45,582 nucleotides of DNA, taken from Alphaproteobacteria bacterium (GTDB lineage: Bacteria; Pseudomonadota; Alphaproteobacteria; UBA8366; GCA-2717185). The position numbers and the translations under genes are program-made. Of the stretch, positions 26,539 through 33,068 are shown piece after piece. The stretch's first letter is position 1. The number at the start of each line of letters is the position of its first letter. The notes under the pieces were generated by a model. That model was not told where the DNA came from and searched no databases. It saw only the letters and a list, made by a program, of their open reading frames with translations. The stretch spans positions 1-45,582 of the forward strand of contig JBBDQU010000025.1 of assembly GCA_040905865.1 (NCBI GenBank), given 5' to 3'.

Positions 26539-27012
26539 TTAAAAGCCCAGGGGGCCGCTCGGCACAGGCACGTCCAGAAACAGGACGAATACCAGATAAA
26601 CGAAGCAGACCGTGGCCGCGCTTGTTCCGATTGCCGCGGTGTAGGACAGCCGTTGTACGCCGAGCGTAAGGAATAACAGAAAGAAGAAGAGTGCTATCGC
26701 GAGACCGACCCAGGGCACGAGGATCAGGAATCCGACAAGGCCGACCAGAGCCAACGCCACGCGCAACAGGCCATGCGGTTCAAGCGCATCCGGATTTTCC
26801 CCTTCATCCGCCGGCTGTGGTTTCCGCGCGCTGGTCAACGCAACGCCCACCATCAGTGCGGTAAGGATCAGGCCGATGACGCTGAGCCATATCGGCGCGA
26901 AGCCGGGCCCGGGCGCGAACTCGGTACCGTACTGGAAGCTGCTTGCCTCCCAAATGACGGCACTGAATCCGAGCCCGAGCAGGAGGCCGGCAATGACGTC
27001 GGCGCGAGTCAT
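26539..27012 (-). CDS. tctB: Tripartite tricarboxylate transporter small permease, TctB family
   Basis: A 157-residue membrane protein with about four hydrophobic helices (for example VIAGLLLGLGFSAVIWEASS at the N-terminus and GLAIALFFFLLFLTLGVQRL later) and the YGTEFAPGPGFAPIWLSV loop seen in TctB proteins. I start at the ATG at 27012; the frame extends to 27222, but that overlaps tctC and reads as shadow. It is 24 bases before tctA. Confidence 0.87.
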   Translation of the reverse strand: MTRADVIAGLLLGLGFSAVIWEASSFQYGTEFAPGPGFAPIWLSVIGLILTALMVGVALTSARKPQPADEGENPDALEPHGLLRVALALVGLVGFLILVPWVGLAIALFFFLLFLTLGVQRLSYTAAIGTSAATVCFVYLVFVLFLDVPVPSGPLGF

Positions 27013-27055
27013 GAACGTATGCCCGCGCCGCGCGCCCTGTGCTGTGACATTTTGC

Positions 27056-28066
27056 CTACTGCTTCTTGGCGATGCCGAGTTCCGTGAGAATCTCGGTATA
27101 ATACTGGTGCTGATTGGCGATATACTTTTCGGCATCCTCGCCGATCCGCAACAGCGGGCGCAGACCATTATCGTCCATGTATTTTTTGAAACCTTCGGAT
27201 TTGAACAGGCCGACCATGACATTCTGCCAGAACAGCGATTGCTGGTCTGTCAGACCCGCCGGAAGGATCGCGCCGCGATGCTGTTCCAGCGTTACATCGT
27301 AACCCTGTTCGCGGGCCGTCGGCACATCGGGCCAGTTCTCCAGCCGTTCCGGTGACAGCATGGCCAGCGGCCGCAGCCTTCCGGCGGCAACCAACTGCGC
27401 GGCCTCGCTGGGATTCGGGCCTGCCATGTCGACGCTGCCGCCCAGCAGGGCCGCGTTCGCTTCGCCGCCGCTGTTGAATACGATATAGTTGAGCTGAATT
27501 CCCGCGGCCTTTTCCAGGCGATTTTCGATGATATTGTCGGATGAACCGACGCTGCTGCCGCCGATGCGGATGCCGTTCGGTTTCTGCTTCGCCGCTTCAA
27601 CGAGATCCTTCAGCGTCTTGTAGGGAGACTCGGTGCGCACGACAGCCACGTAATCCTCGACGCACAGGACAGCGACGTTGATGAAATCCTTGTAACTGAC
27701 CGGCGAATGTCCCTGGATGGGAGTCGTGAGGTAGGAACTAGTCGCGGTCGCAATGACATGCGGATCGCCCTTCTTGGTATTCACATACGAATAAGCGACC
27801 GCGCCGCTGCCGCCCGGTTTGTTGACGACATTGATCGGTACATCGACCAGACCTTCCTTTGCCAAGATGCTGGCCATGGTGCGGGCGAACAGATCGCTGC
27901 CGCCGCCAGGCGCTGCCTGGACGACAAATTCCACGGCGCGATCAGGCTTCCAGGTCGACTTGGGCAAGTCCGGAATGGCATTGCCGCTTTGCGCGAAGGT
28001 TGCAGTCACCGGTAAAGCGGCGATTGCAACGGTTGCGAATACGAAACGAAGAACCGGCTTGAGCAT
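27056..28066 (-). CDS. tctC: Tripartite tricarboxylate transporter periplasmic substrate-binding protein, TctC/Bug family
   Basis: A 336-residue protein with a signal peptide (1-26, ending TATFAQ) and the Bug/TctC pattern: PDRAVEFVVQAAPGGGSDLF, then VNKPGGSGAVAYSYV, and a late LRPLAMLSPERLENWPDVPT. I start at 28066 because GGGGGAG lies 8 bases upstream; an ATG at 28090 is less likely. It heads the tctCBA operon. The ligand is probably a carboxylate degraded by the neighbouring enzymes, but cannot be named. Confidence 0.9.
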   Translation of the reverse strand: MLKPVLRFVFATVAIAALPVTATFAQSGNAIPDLPKSTWKPDRAVEFVVQAAPGGGSDLFARTMASILAKEGLVDVPINVVNKPGGSGAVAYSYVNTKKGDPHVIATATSSYLTTPIQGHSPVSYKDFINVAVLCVEDYVAVVRTESPYKTLKDLVEAAKQKPNGIRIGGSSVGSSDNIIENRLEKAAGIQLNYIVFNSGGEANAALLGGSVDMAGPNPSEAAQLVAAGRLRPLAMLSPERLENWPDVPTAREQGYDVTLEQHRGAILPAGLTDQQSLFWQNVMVGLFKSEGFKKYMDDNGLRPLLRIGEDAEKYIANQHQYYTEILTELGIAKKQ

Positions 28067-28378
28067 CTCAGTTACTCCCCCAAGTATCATGCTGCGTTCA
28101 GACTGCAGGCTTCTAAAAGCTGTCCATCCTGCCGTTAATACGGGAAGACTGCCCCGGTTTCGGGCATCGTGTCAATCGAAGTCAAACGGAACCAGAAAGT
28201 GTCTGGTATAAGCGTCGACCTCGGGCGCGCTCCGGGTGCCGATGGGGCGGCAGGGAACACCTACGGCAGGTATTTCAGCAAAAACCGGGCGGCTTTTTTC
28301 CGGAGACGGGGCGCCTTTGTGGTTGGCAAGCGATTTTGCCGCGTGACTGTTTCGATATAACGCAATAAAACCAGCGGT
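28067..28378. other. Intergenic region between tctC and the selenocysteine tRNA
   Basis: This 312-bp stretch should hold the tctCBA promoter and the tRNA promoter. A small palindrome CCAGA-aagtg-TCTGG lies near 28192. Just before the tRNA, 28349-28372 is AT-richer (TTTCGATATAACGCAATAAAA) and may be the tRNA promoter -10 region. No gene is supported; the minus-strand frame crossing this area and the tRNA is spurious. Confidence 0.4.
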
Positions 28379-28474
28379 GGAGGAGCATCGTTCCCCGGTG
28401 GGGCGCTCGGTCTTCAAAACCGTTGAGGGGCGTTCAACGTGCCTGGTGGGTTCGACTCCCACGCTCTTCCGCCA
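28379..28474 (+). tRNA. selC: tRNA-Sec (anticodon TCA)
   Basis: A 96-base tRNA with selenocysteine-tRNA features. An 8-bp acceptor stem (GGAGGAGC with GCTCTTCC, one G-U) is followed by G and an encoded CCA. There is a long D stem (TCCCC/GGGG), and the anticodon loop CTTCAAA has TCA at 28414-28416. A long variable arm and a T stem-loop GTGGG-TTCGACT-CCCAC complete it. The TCA anticodon reads UGA as selenocysteine with SelB. It lies 3 bases from the stop of the convergent LysR gene and 2.2 kb from a selenoprotein gene. selA, selB and selD are not in this window. Confidence 0.95.
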
Positions 28475-28476
28475 AT

Positions 28477-29385
28477 TCATTTTCCCGCGAAGGCGGGCCG
28501 CAGCAGGTCCAGGAATCCCTGCGCGGCCGGCGACAGGGCGCGGTCCCGGCTGGTCAGCAGGCCCACCCGCCGGGTGATTCCGGGCTCGGCCAGCGGCGCG
28601 GCGCCCAGCGCCGGGTCGTCCGCCGCCGGGGCCGCGCCGGCCGGGACGATGGCGACTCCCAGCCCCTCGCGGATGAAACGGTACAGCGTCGCGAACTGGT
28701 TGACCGTGATATCATAGGCGGTGGACACCTCGGCCGCGACCGCGGCGGTATCGATTATCCGCCGAATGCCCGCCTCCGGGGTCAGCGATATCACCGTTTC
28801 GCCGCGCAACTGCGCCATGGCGATGCTTTTCCGACCGGACAACCGGTGATTCCGGGGCATGACGACGGTAAAGGTTTCGCTGCGCAGCAACTCCCCGGCG
28901 ACAGCGCCGTGCAGGGTATCGACATCGCCGATGCCGAAATCCGCGATTCCGGTCCGGACGTCCTCATGCACCAGCGCCTGGACGTTTTCGCGCAGCTGGA
29001 TCTGGATGGCGGGATAGCGTGTCCGGTAGGCGGCGATGACCGGCGGCAGCACGCTGTAGGCGACCGACATCAGCGATGCGACGATCAACTGGCCGCGCTG
29101 CCGCCCCGCCAGGTCCTGCATGTTGCGGATGCCCAGGGTCAGGTCGCCGAGCAGGCGTTCGGCGACGGGGACGAATTCCCGCCCCGCGGCCGTCAGCGCC
29201 ACATGGCGGGTCGTGCGGGCGAACAGGTCGACCCCCAGCGCCGCCTCGACCTGTTTGATCGTCCGCGTCAGCGCGGGTTGCGATATGTCCAGATGGCTGG
29301 CCGCCGCCACGAAACTGCCGAACTGCGCCAGGGTGGTGACGGCGCGCAACTGGCGGGTGCCGAGTTCCGGGGGGCCTGAGTCCAT
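28477..29385 (-). CDS. LysR-family transcriptional regulator
   Basis: A 302-residue LysR regulator with an N-terminal winged helix-turn-helix (about 10-70; FVAAASHLDISQPALTRTIK) and a C-terminal periplasmic-binding-like effector domain (GQLIVASLMSVAYSVLPPVI onward). I start at 29385; a longer frame to 29478 begins with an unlikely Tyr/Ile-rich stretch over the promoter. It is divergent from the operon with the selenoprotein, the classical LysR layout, and is likely to control that operon. The effector is unknown. Confidence 0.9.
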   Translation of the reverse strand: MDSGPPELGTRQLRAVTTLAQFGSFVAAASHLDISQPALTRTIKQVEAALGVDLFARTTRHVALTAAGREFVPVAERLLGDLTLGIRNMQDLAGRQRGQLIVASLMSVAYSVLPPVIAAYRTRYPAIQIQLRENVQALVHEDVRTGIADFGIGDVDTLHGAVAGELLRSETFTVVMPRNHRLSGRKSIAMAQLRGETVISLTPEAGIRRIIDTAAVAAEVSTAYDITVNQFATLYRFIREGLGVAIVPAGAAPAADDPALGAAPLAEPGITRRVGLLTSRDRALSPAAQGFLDLLRPAFAGK

Positions 29386-29516
29386 GTGACGGCTCCGATG
29401 GAAATTAAGATTAATAACAATTATGGAATAATAATCGTTATACATAAAGTATTGATAATAAGATATCCCGTGACGCATACTGCGCCCTCGGATTTTACCA
29501 GACCAACCGGCCGGGG
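29386..29516. promoter_or_regulatory. AT-rich LysR-type divergent control region
   Basis: This 131-bp AT-rich gap lies between the LysR gene and the selenoprotein operon. It contains the palindrome ATTAT-GGA-ATAAT at 29420-29432 and flanking ATAAC (29414-29418) and GTTAT (29437-29441). These fit LysR T-N11-A style sites, so this is the likely operator. Confidence 0.5.
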
Positions 29517-30653
29517 ATGGAAGTCATGAGCAGCGATGCGGCAGTCACCACACAGGCGTTTCCGTCGAACGGGCGCGTCGCCGACGATACCGACCTGGTT
29601 GAATGGTATTATGCGCAGGGTTTTTCCGACGGGTTTCCCGTCGTGCCGCCGACGCCGGACAAGGTCGAGGCGATGCTGGAAGCGCTGGGCGGCGATCCCG
29701 ACTACCTGGAATGCCGGGTGCCGCCGCGCTGGGGCGGGCTGACCCGGCAGGTGCTGGCGGTCAATATGGTGATGGCCGGCTGCCTGCCGTCCTATGCGCC
29801 GGTGGTGCGCGCGGCGATGCTGGCGCTGACTTCGCAGGCGTTCAACCTGCACGGGGTGCAGGCGACGACCCATATGGCGGCGCCGCTGCTGGTGGTGAAC
29901 GGCCCGATCCGCAATGCAATCGGCATGAATTCGGGCCATAACGTCTTCGGTTCGGGCAACCGCGCCAATGCGACCATCGGCCGGGCGATCCGAATGATCC
30001 TGCTGAATGCCGGCGGCGGTTGGCCGGGTGAACTGGACAAGAGCACCCTGGGTCATCCCGGCAAATACACTTACTGCATCGCCGAGAACGAGGAGGTAGG
30101 CTGCATCGCGCCCTATCACGTCGACAAGGGGTTCGAGGAAACGGATTCAACCGTCTTCGTGATGCCGGCGGAACCGCCGCACAGTGTCACCAACCATGTC
30201 GCCAACGATCCCGAGGGCATCCTCGACAGCATCGTTTCGGCGATGAGCACCATCGCGCACAACAACGCGGTCAGTTCCGGCCATTGCGCCGTCGTGCTGG
30301 GACCGGAACATGCCCGGGTGATGGCGAAATACGAATGGAAACGCCACGATATCCGGCATTATCTGTGGTACCAGGCGCATAACAAATTCGGCGATGTCGC
30401 GTTCCAGCACCGCTACGGCAAGGTCTATAACCGGAGCCTGCCGAAATGGTACAGCCGCCGCGATGGCGACCGGATTCCGGTGGTGCCGACGCCGGATCAC
30501 ATCCATCTCTTCTGCGCCGGCGGCGAAGCCGGGCGGTTTTCCGCCTTCATTCCCGGCTGGGGCCATATGGCCAGCCCGGTGCTGCGTGAAATCAACGGCA
30601 AGTCGCCGCCGGGCGGCGGACCGCAATGCGTTGACGGAACCTGTTACCTGTAA
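29517..30653 (+). CDS. Protein of unknown function, operon partner of a UGSC selenoprotein
   Basis: A 378-residue soluble protein I do not recognise with confidence. Visible features: YYAQGFSDGFPVVPPTPDKV near residue 31, many conserved-looking Gly/Asn motifs (GMNSGHNVFGSGNRANATIG), no signal peptide or membrane helices, and a C-terminal Cys pair in CVDGTCYL (six residues apart), which could form a redox disulfide. The start could be the ATG at 29517 or at 29526. It lies 19 bases before the selenoprotein gene, is divergent from a LysR regulator, and forms a conserved-looking redox unit. It could be a substrate-binding or catalytic subunit whose disulfide is reduced by the selenoprotein; that is inference. 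Confidence 0.7.
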   Translation: MEVMSSDAAVTTQAFPSNGRVADDTDLVEWYYAQGFSDGFPVVPPTPDKVEAMLEALGGDPDYLECRVPPRWGGLTRQVLAVNMVMAGCLPSYAPVVRAAMLALTSQAFNLHGVQATTHMAAPLLVVNGPIRNAIGMNSGHNVFGSGNRANATIGRAIRMILLNAGGGWPGELDKSTLGHPGKYTYCIAENEEVGCIAPYHVDKGFEETDSTVFVMPAEPPHSVTNHVANDPEGILDSIVSAMSTIAHNNAVSSGHCAVVLGPEHARVMAKYEWKRHDIRHYLWYQAHNKFGDVAFQHRYGKVYNRSLPKWYSRRDGDRIPVVPTPDHIHLFCAGGEAGRFSAFIPGWGHMASPVLREINGKSPPGGGPQCVDGTCYL

Positions 30654-30672
30654 CGATCAGACGGGAGATACC

Positions 30673-31230
30673 ATGCCACTCGATACCCCCAACAGCGGTA
30701 TTGCCGTGTTCGACCCGCGCGGCGTGGTCGAGGCGGAGGCGATTCCGATCGGCCGCCGCCACAATACCCTGGCCGGCTTGCGGCTCGGCGTGCTGAGCAA
30801 TCGCAAATGGAACGGCAACAAACTGCTGCGCGCGACCGTGAAGGCGCTGGAAGCCGATACGGAATTCGCCAGCGTCACCTTCTACGAGAAGGAAAGCTTC
30901 TCGAAGAACGCCGACCCGCACCTGCTCGGGGAGATCATAGCGGACAGCGATATTGTGCTGACCGCCATCGGCGACTGAGGCTCCTGTACGTCGTGCTGTA
31001 TGCATGACGCCATCAGCCTCGAAGGCCAGGACCGGGCGACCGCGGTGGTCGTGACGACCGAATTCAAACATGAAGCCGAAGTCCAGCGCGCCGCGCTGGG
31101 CATGGAGGGTCTCGTGCCGGTCGTGATCCAGCATCCGCTCAGCACCCTGTCGGATGAGGAAATCTCGGACCGCGGCGCGGATGCGGCGGCGCAGGCGGTC
31201 CGGATCTGGCTGGGACAGGCCGCCGGTTGA
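30673..31230 (+). CDS. UGSC-motif selenoprotein (UGA at codon 102 = selenocysteine)
   Basis: This is a 185-residue selenoprotein if the in-frame TGA at 30976-30978 is read as Sec102. The flanks read VLTAIGD-U-GSCTSCCMHD, so Sec starts the motif U-G-S-C that names this (seleno)protein family. Reading continues in the same frame for 83 more well-composed residues (AISLEGQDRATAVVVTTEF, HPLSTLSDEEISDRGADAAA) to a stop at 31228. A SECIS-like hairpin follows the UGA directly and a tRNA-Sec gene is nearby. The N-terminal half (WNGNKLLRATVKAL) looks like a Rossmann-type domain. GGGAG precedes the ATG. Ordinary gene calling would truncate it at 30978 or split it in two. The reaction is unknown; a redox role at a UxxC pair is likely. 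Confidence 0.9.
30976..31020 (+). promoter_or_regulatory. Bacterial SECIS element directly after the Sec UGA
   Basis: The mRNA folds just after UGA. The outer stem GAGGCT (30977-30982) pairs with AGCCTC (31015-31020). The apical stem GTCGTGC (30990-30996) pairs with GCATGAC (31002-31008), seven pairs with one G-U. The loop is UGUAU (30997-31001). A G in the first two loop bases, at about 18-20 bases from the UGA, is the known bacterial SECIS rule, and it is met. SelB with Sec-tRNA would bind the loop. All of it lies within coding sequence. Confidence 0.85.
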
Positions 31231-31435
31231 CGCAGACCCTCCTGGTTCTGGCGGCGGCCGTTGCGGTCCTTGCCTTTGCCTTCTGGCGGGCCGGCAGCCG
31301 AAGGAAGACGGCGTCATACGATGGGTGCCCTATACGGGCATCCATTTCGCCGCGATGCTCGCCATTTTCCTGGCGCTGGCGCATCCGGTGACGCTGTGGA
31401 CGGGGGCGCCGCTGATCGGGCGGTTCTCGCGGTAA
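31227..31435 (+). pseudogene. Frameshifted small two-helix membrane protein
   Basis: A TTG at 31227, overlapping the selenoprotein stop (TTGA), opens TQTLLVLAAAVAVLAFAFWR, a good transmembrane helix. After the Arg/Lys-rich GSRR, sense continues only in another frame as EDGVIRWVPYTGIHFAAMLA and ends ...LWTGAPLIGRFSR, a second helix. One missing G near 31303 (AAGGAA for AAGGGAA) would join them into a protein of about 69 residues with RREDGVIRW at the joint. Either a true inactivating deletion or a sequencing error is possible. It is probably translationally coupled to the selenoprotein. Confidence 0.6.
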
Positions 31436-31458
31436 CGCGGGCGGCAGGGATCAGTAGA

Positions 31459-32472
31459 TCAGTAGACGAGTTCGTCTTCGTCGTTGCTCTCGCTGAGGAT
31501 GAGTTCGCCCTGTTCGGCAAGCTGTTTGGCGGCATTGACGATCTCCAGCTGAGCCTCGTCGACATCCGACAGCCGGACCGGGCCCATCGCGGCCATGTCC
31601 TCGCGCATGATCTTGGCCGCACGCTCCGACATGTTGGAGAAGAACAGGTCCTTGAGCGAATCCGATGCGCCCTTCAGGGCGATGCCCAGCTTGTCCTTGT
31701 CGACGGCGCGCAACAGCGTCTGAACGCCGCCCGGGTCGAGCCGCGCCAGATCCTCGAAGGTAAACATCAGCGCCTTGATCTTCTCCGCCGAATCCCGGTT
31801 GCGCTCCTCCAGCAGGGTCATGAAGCGGTTCTCCGTCGGCCGGTCCAGGCTGTTGAAGATTTCCGCCATCATCTCATGACTGTCCGCCTGCGAGGTCGCG
31901 GACAGGTTGGCCATGAATTCGTTGCGCAGGGTGCGTTCGATATCGTCGATGACTTCGCGCTGCACCGATTCCATGCGCAGCATCCGCATGACGACTTCCA
32001 TGGCGAAGGATTCCGGCAATGCGCCCAGCACGCGCGACGCATGCTCATGGCGGATCTTCGTCAGCACCACTGCGACGGTTTGCGGGTATTCGTTCTTCAG
32101 GTAGTTGGCCAGGACGGATTCGTTCACATTGCCCAGCTTGTCCCACATCGTGCGGCCGGCGGGGCCGCGGATTTCCTCCATGATGCCCTTGACCTTGTCT
32201 TCAGGCAGGATCGAGGTCAGCAGCCGTTCGGTGCTGTCATAGGAGCCGTGCAGCGATCCCGTGGAGGACAGGCTCTCGGTGAACTCGACGAAGATCTGTT
32301 CGACCGTATTGGATTCAATGGTGCCGAGCGTGACCATGGCCTGGCTGAGGTCGCGGATTTCCTCGCTGTCGAGCCGCTCCAGCAGCGGACCGGCGCGTTC
32401 CTCGCCCAGGGCAAGCATCATGACAGCGGCTTTTTCCGGACCGCTCAGGCTTCTGTTTGTACTGCGCGCCAT
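31459..32472 (-). CDS. fliG: Flagellar motor switch protein FliG
   Basis: A 337-residue protein with full-length FliG architecture: an N-terminal [20 protein letters not shown] domain (FliF-binding), a middle ARMM domain ([14 protein letters not shown], the EYPQ-type motif near residue 128), and a C-terminal torque domain with charged residues ([20 protein letters not shown], then [18 protein letters not shown]). It forms the rotor ring of the flagellar C-ring, working with MotA and FliM. It stands alone: no other flagellar gene is in the window, which is unusual because fliG normally sits with fliF/fliH. It converges with the small membrane gene; an AT-rich region lies upstream. Confidence 0.93.
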   Translation of the reverse strand: MARSTNRSLSGPEKAAVMMLALGEERAGPLLERLDSEEIRDLSQAMVTLGTIESNTVEQIFVEFTESLSSTGSLHGSYDSTERLLTSILPEDKVKGIMEEIRGPAGRTMWDKLGNVNESVLANYLKNEYPQTVAVVLTKIRHEHASRVLGALPESFAMEVVMRMLRMESVQREVIDDIERTLRNEFMANLSATSQADSHEMMAEIFNSLDRPTENRFMTLLEERNRDSAEKIKALMFTFEDLARLDPGGVQTLLRAVDKDKLGIALKGASDSLKDLFFSNMSERAAKIMREDMAAMGPVRLSDVDEAQLEIVNAAKQLAEQGELILSESNDEDELVY

Positions 32473-32873
32473 GCCAAACCTCTGACTCTAGCCGCCTTTT
32501 AGTCTAGTCGACGTATATTACTATAATCGTAATTCAACATGAATGCACGAATAACAGTAATGGTAAATAAACTTGCCGCTTTTTTTGCTGTGCGGATCGG
32601 ATGTTGACGGCGCCGCATCAGTCGAACATGACAACTTTCCGTGGTTCCCGGCGGACGGGTCCCGGAAACGGCCGCAGGACGCACCGGCGATCCGGGCCGA
32701 AAAAATCGGACGACCGAATGTAATTCCGGTCATCTTCGATTACCGCAACGATCGATTGTAGGTGTCTTCGGCCGCTTGATTGTATAAAAAGCAGGCAAAA
32801 AACTTTAATGGTTAAAAACTATGCAATTTTTATTTGCTATTTCAATCAATGCTTTACGTTCCCGTTTGGCGCA

Positions 32874-32900
32874 GCACATAAAATGTGCGGTGGCGCACAT
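32874..32900 (+). promoter_or_regulatory. Tandem NtrC-like binding sites
   Basis: GCAC-N7-GTGC at 32874-32888 (GCACATAAAATGTGC) matches the core of the NtrC consensus GCACC-N5-GGTGC. A third half-site, GCACAT at 32895-32900, lies 21 bases, or two helical turns, from the first and forms another palindrome with the second (ATGTGCG/CGCACAT). The centre is about 130-150 bases upstream of the sigma54 promoter, a usual enhancer distance. Confidence 0.65.
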
Positions 32901-33012
32901 GTCTGTTTTTTAGGCAGACATGAAGGTTTTGAGGATTGCCAAATCAATTTTGGTCATAAAATAGTATTTGTAAACAATACGTTACTTTAAAATTTGAACC
33001 GGGCCCGTTGCT

Positions 33013-33028
33013 TGGCACGAGCGTTGCT
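33013..33028 (+). promoter_or_regulatory. Sigma54 promoter of the urt-ure operon
   Basis: TGGCACGAGCGTTGCT matches the consensus TGGCACG-N4-TTGCA/T. The GG at 33014-33015 and GC at 33026-33027 are separated by exactly 10 bases, as sigma54 requires. Transcription would start near 33039, 30 bases before urtA and its TTTGGAGGA ribosome binding site. Confidence 0.85.
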
Positions 33029-33068
33029 ACCCTGTGCTCCGTGAATATAACCTTTGGAGGATTAAGCA

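Larger units (their letters stand above)
32473..33068. other. Intergenic control region between fliG and the urea operon
   Basis: These 596 bases separate divergent genes and are AT-rich in two parts (32500-32580 before fliG, and 32760-32990). The urea side holds NtrC-like sites and a sigma54 promoter, listed separately. A perfect 8-bp inverted repeat CATGTCTG/CAGACATG lies at 32898-32922 with a T-rich 9-base loop. No gene is supported. Confidence 0.7.

Noticed and set aside
28172-28480. A minus-strand frame beginning with NWRKSVGVEPTRHVERPS
   Set aside because: It runs across the selenocysteine tRNA; this kind of translation is a well-known artefact of antisense tRNA sequence.
28375-28480. 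selC as an integration site for a genomic island
   Set aside because: selC is a known attachment site elsewhere, but no integrase, direct repeat of the tRNA 3' end or island genes follow it here.
31000-31230. A separate gene starting at ATG 31000
   Set aside because: It is the part of the selenoprotein after Sec102 in the same frame, has no ribosome binding site, and starts inside the SECIS hairpin.
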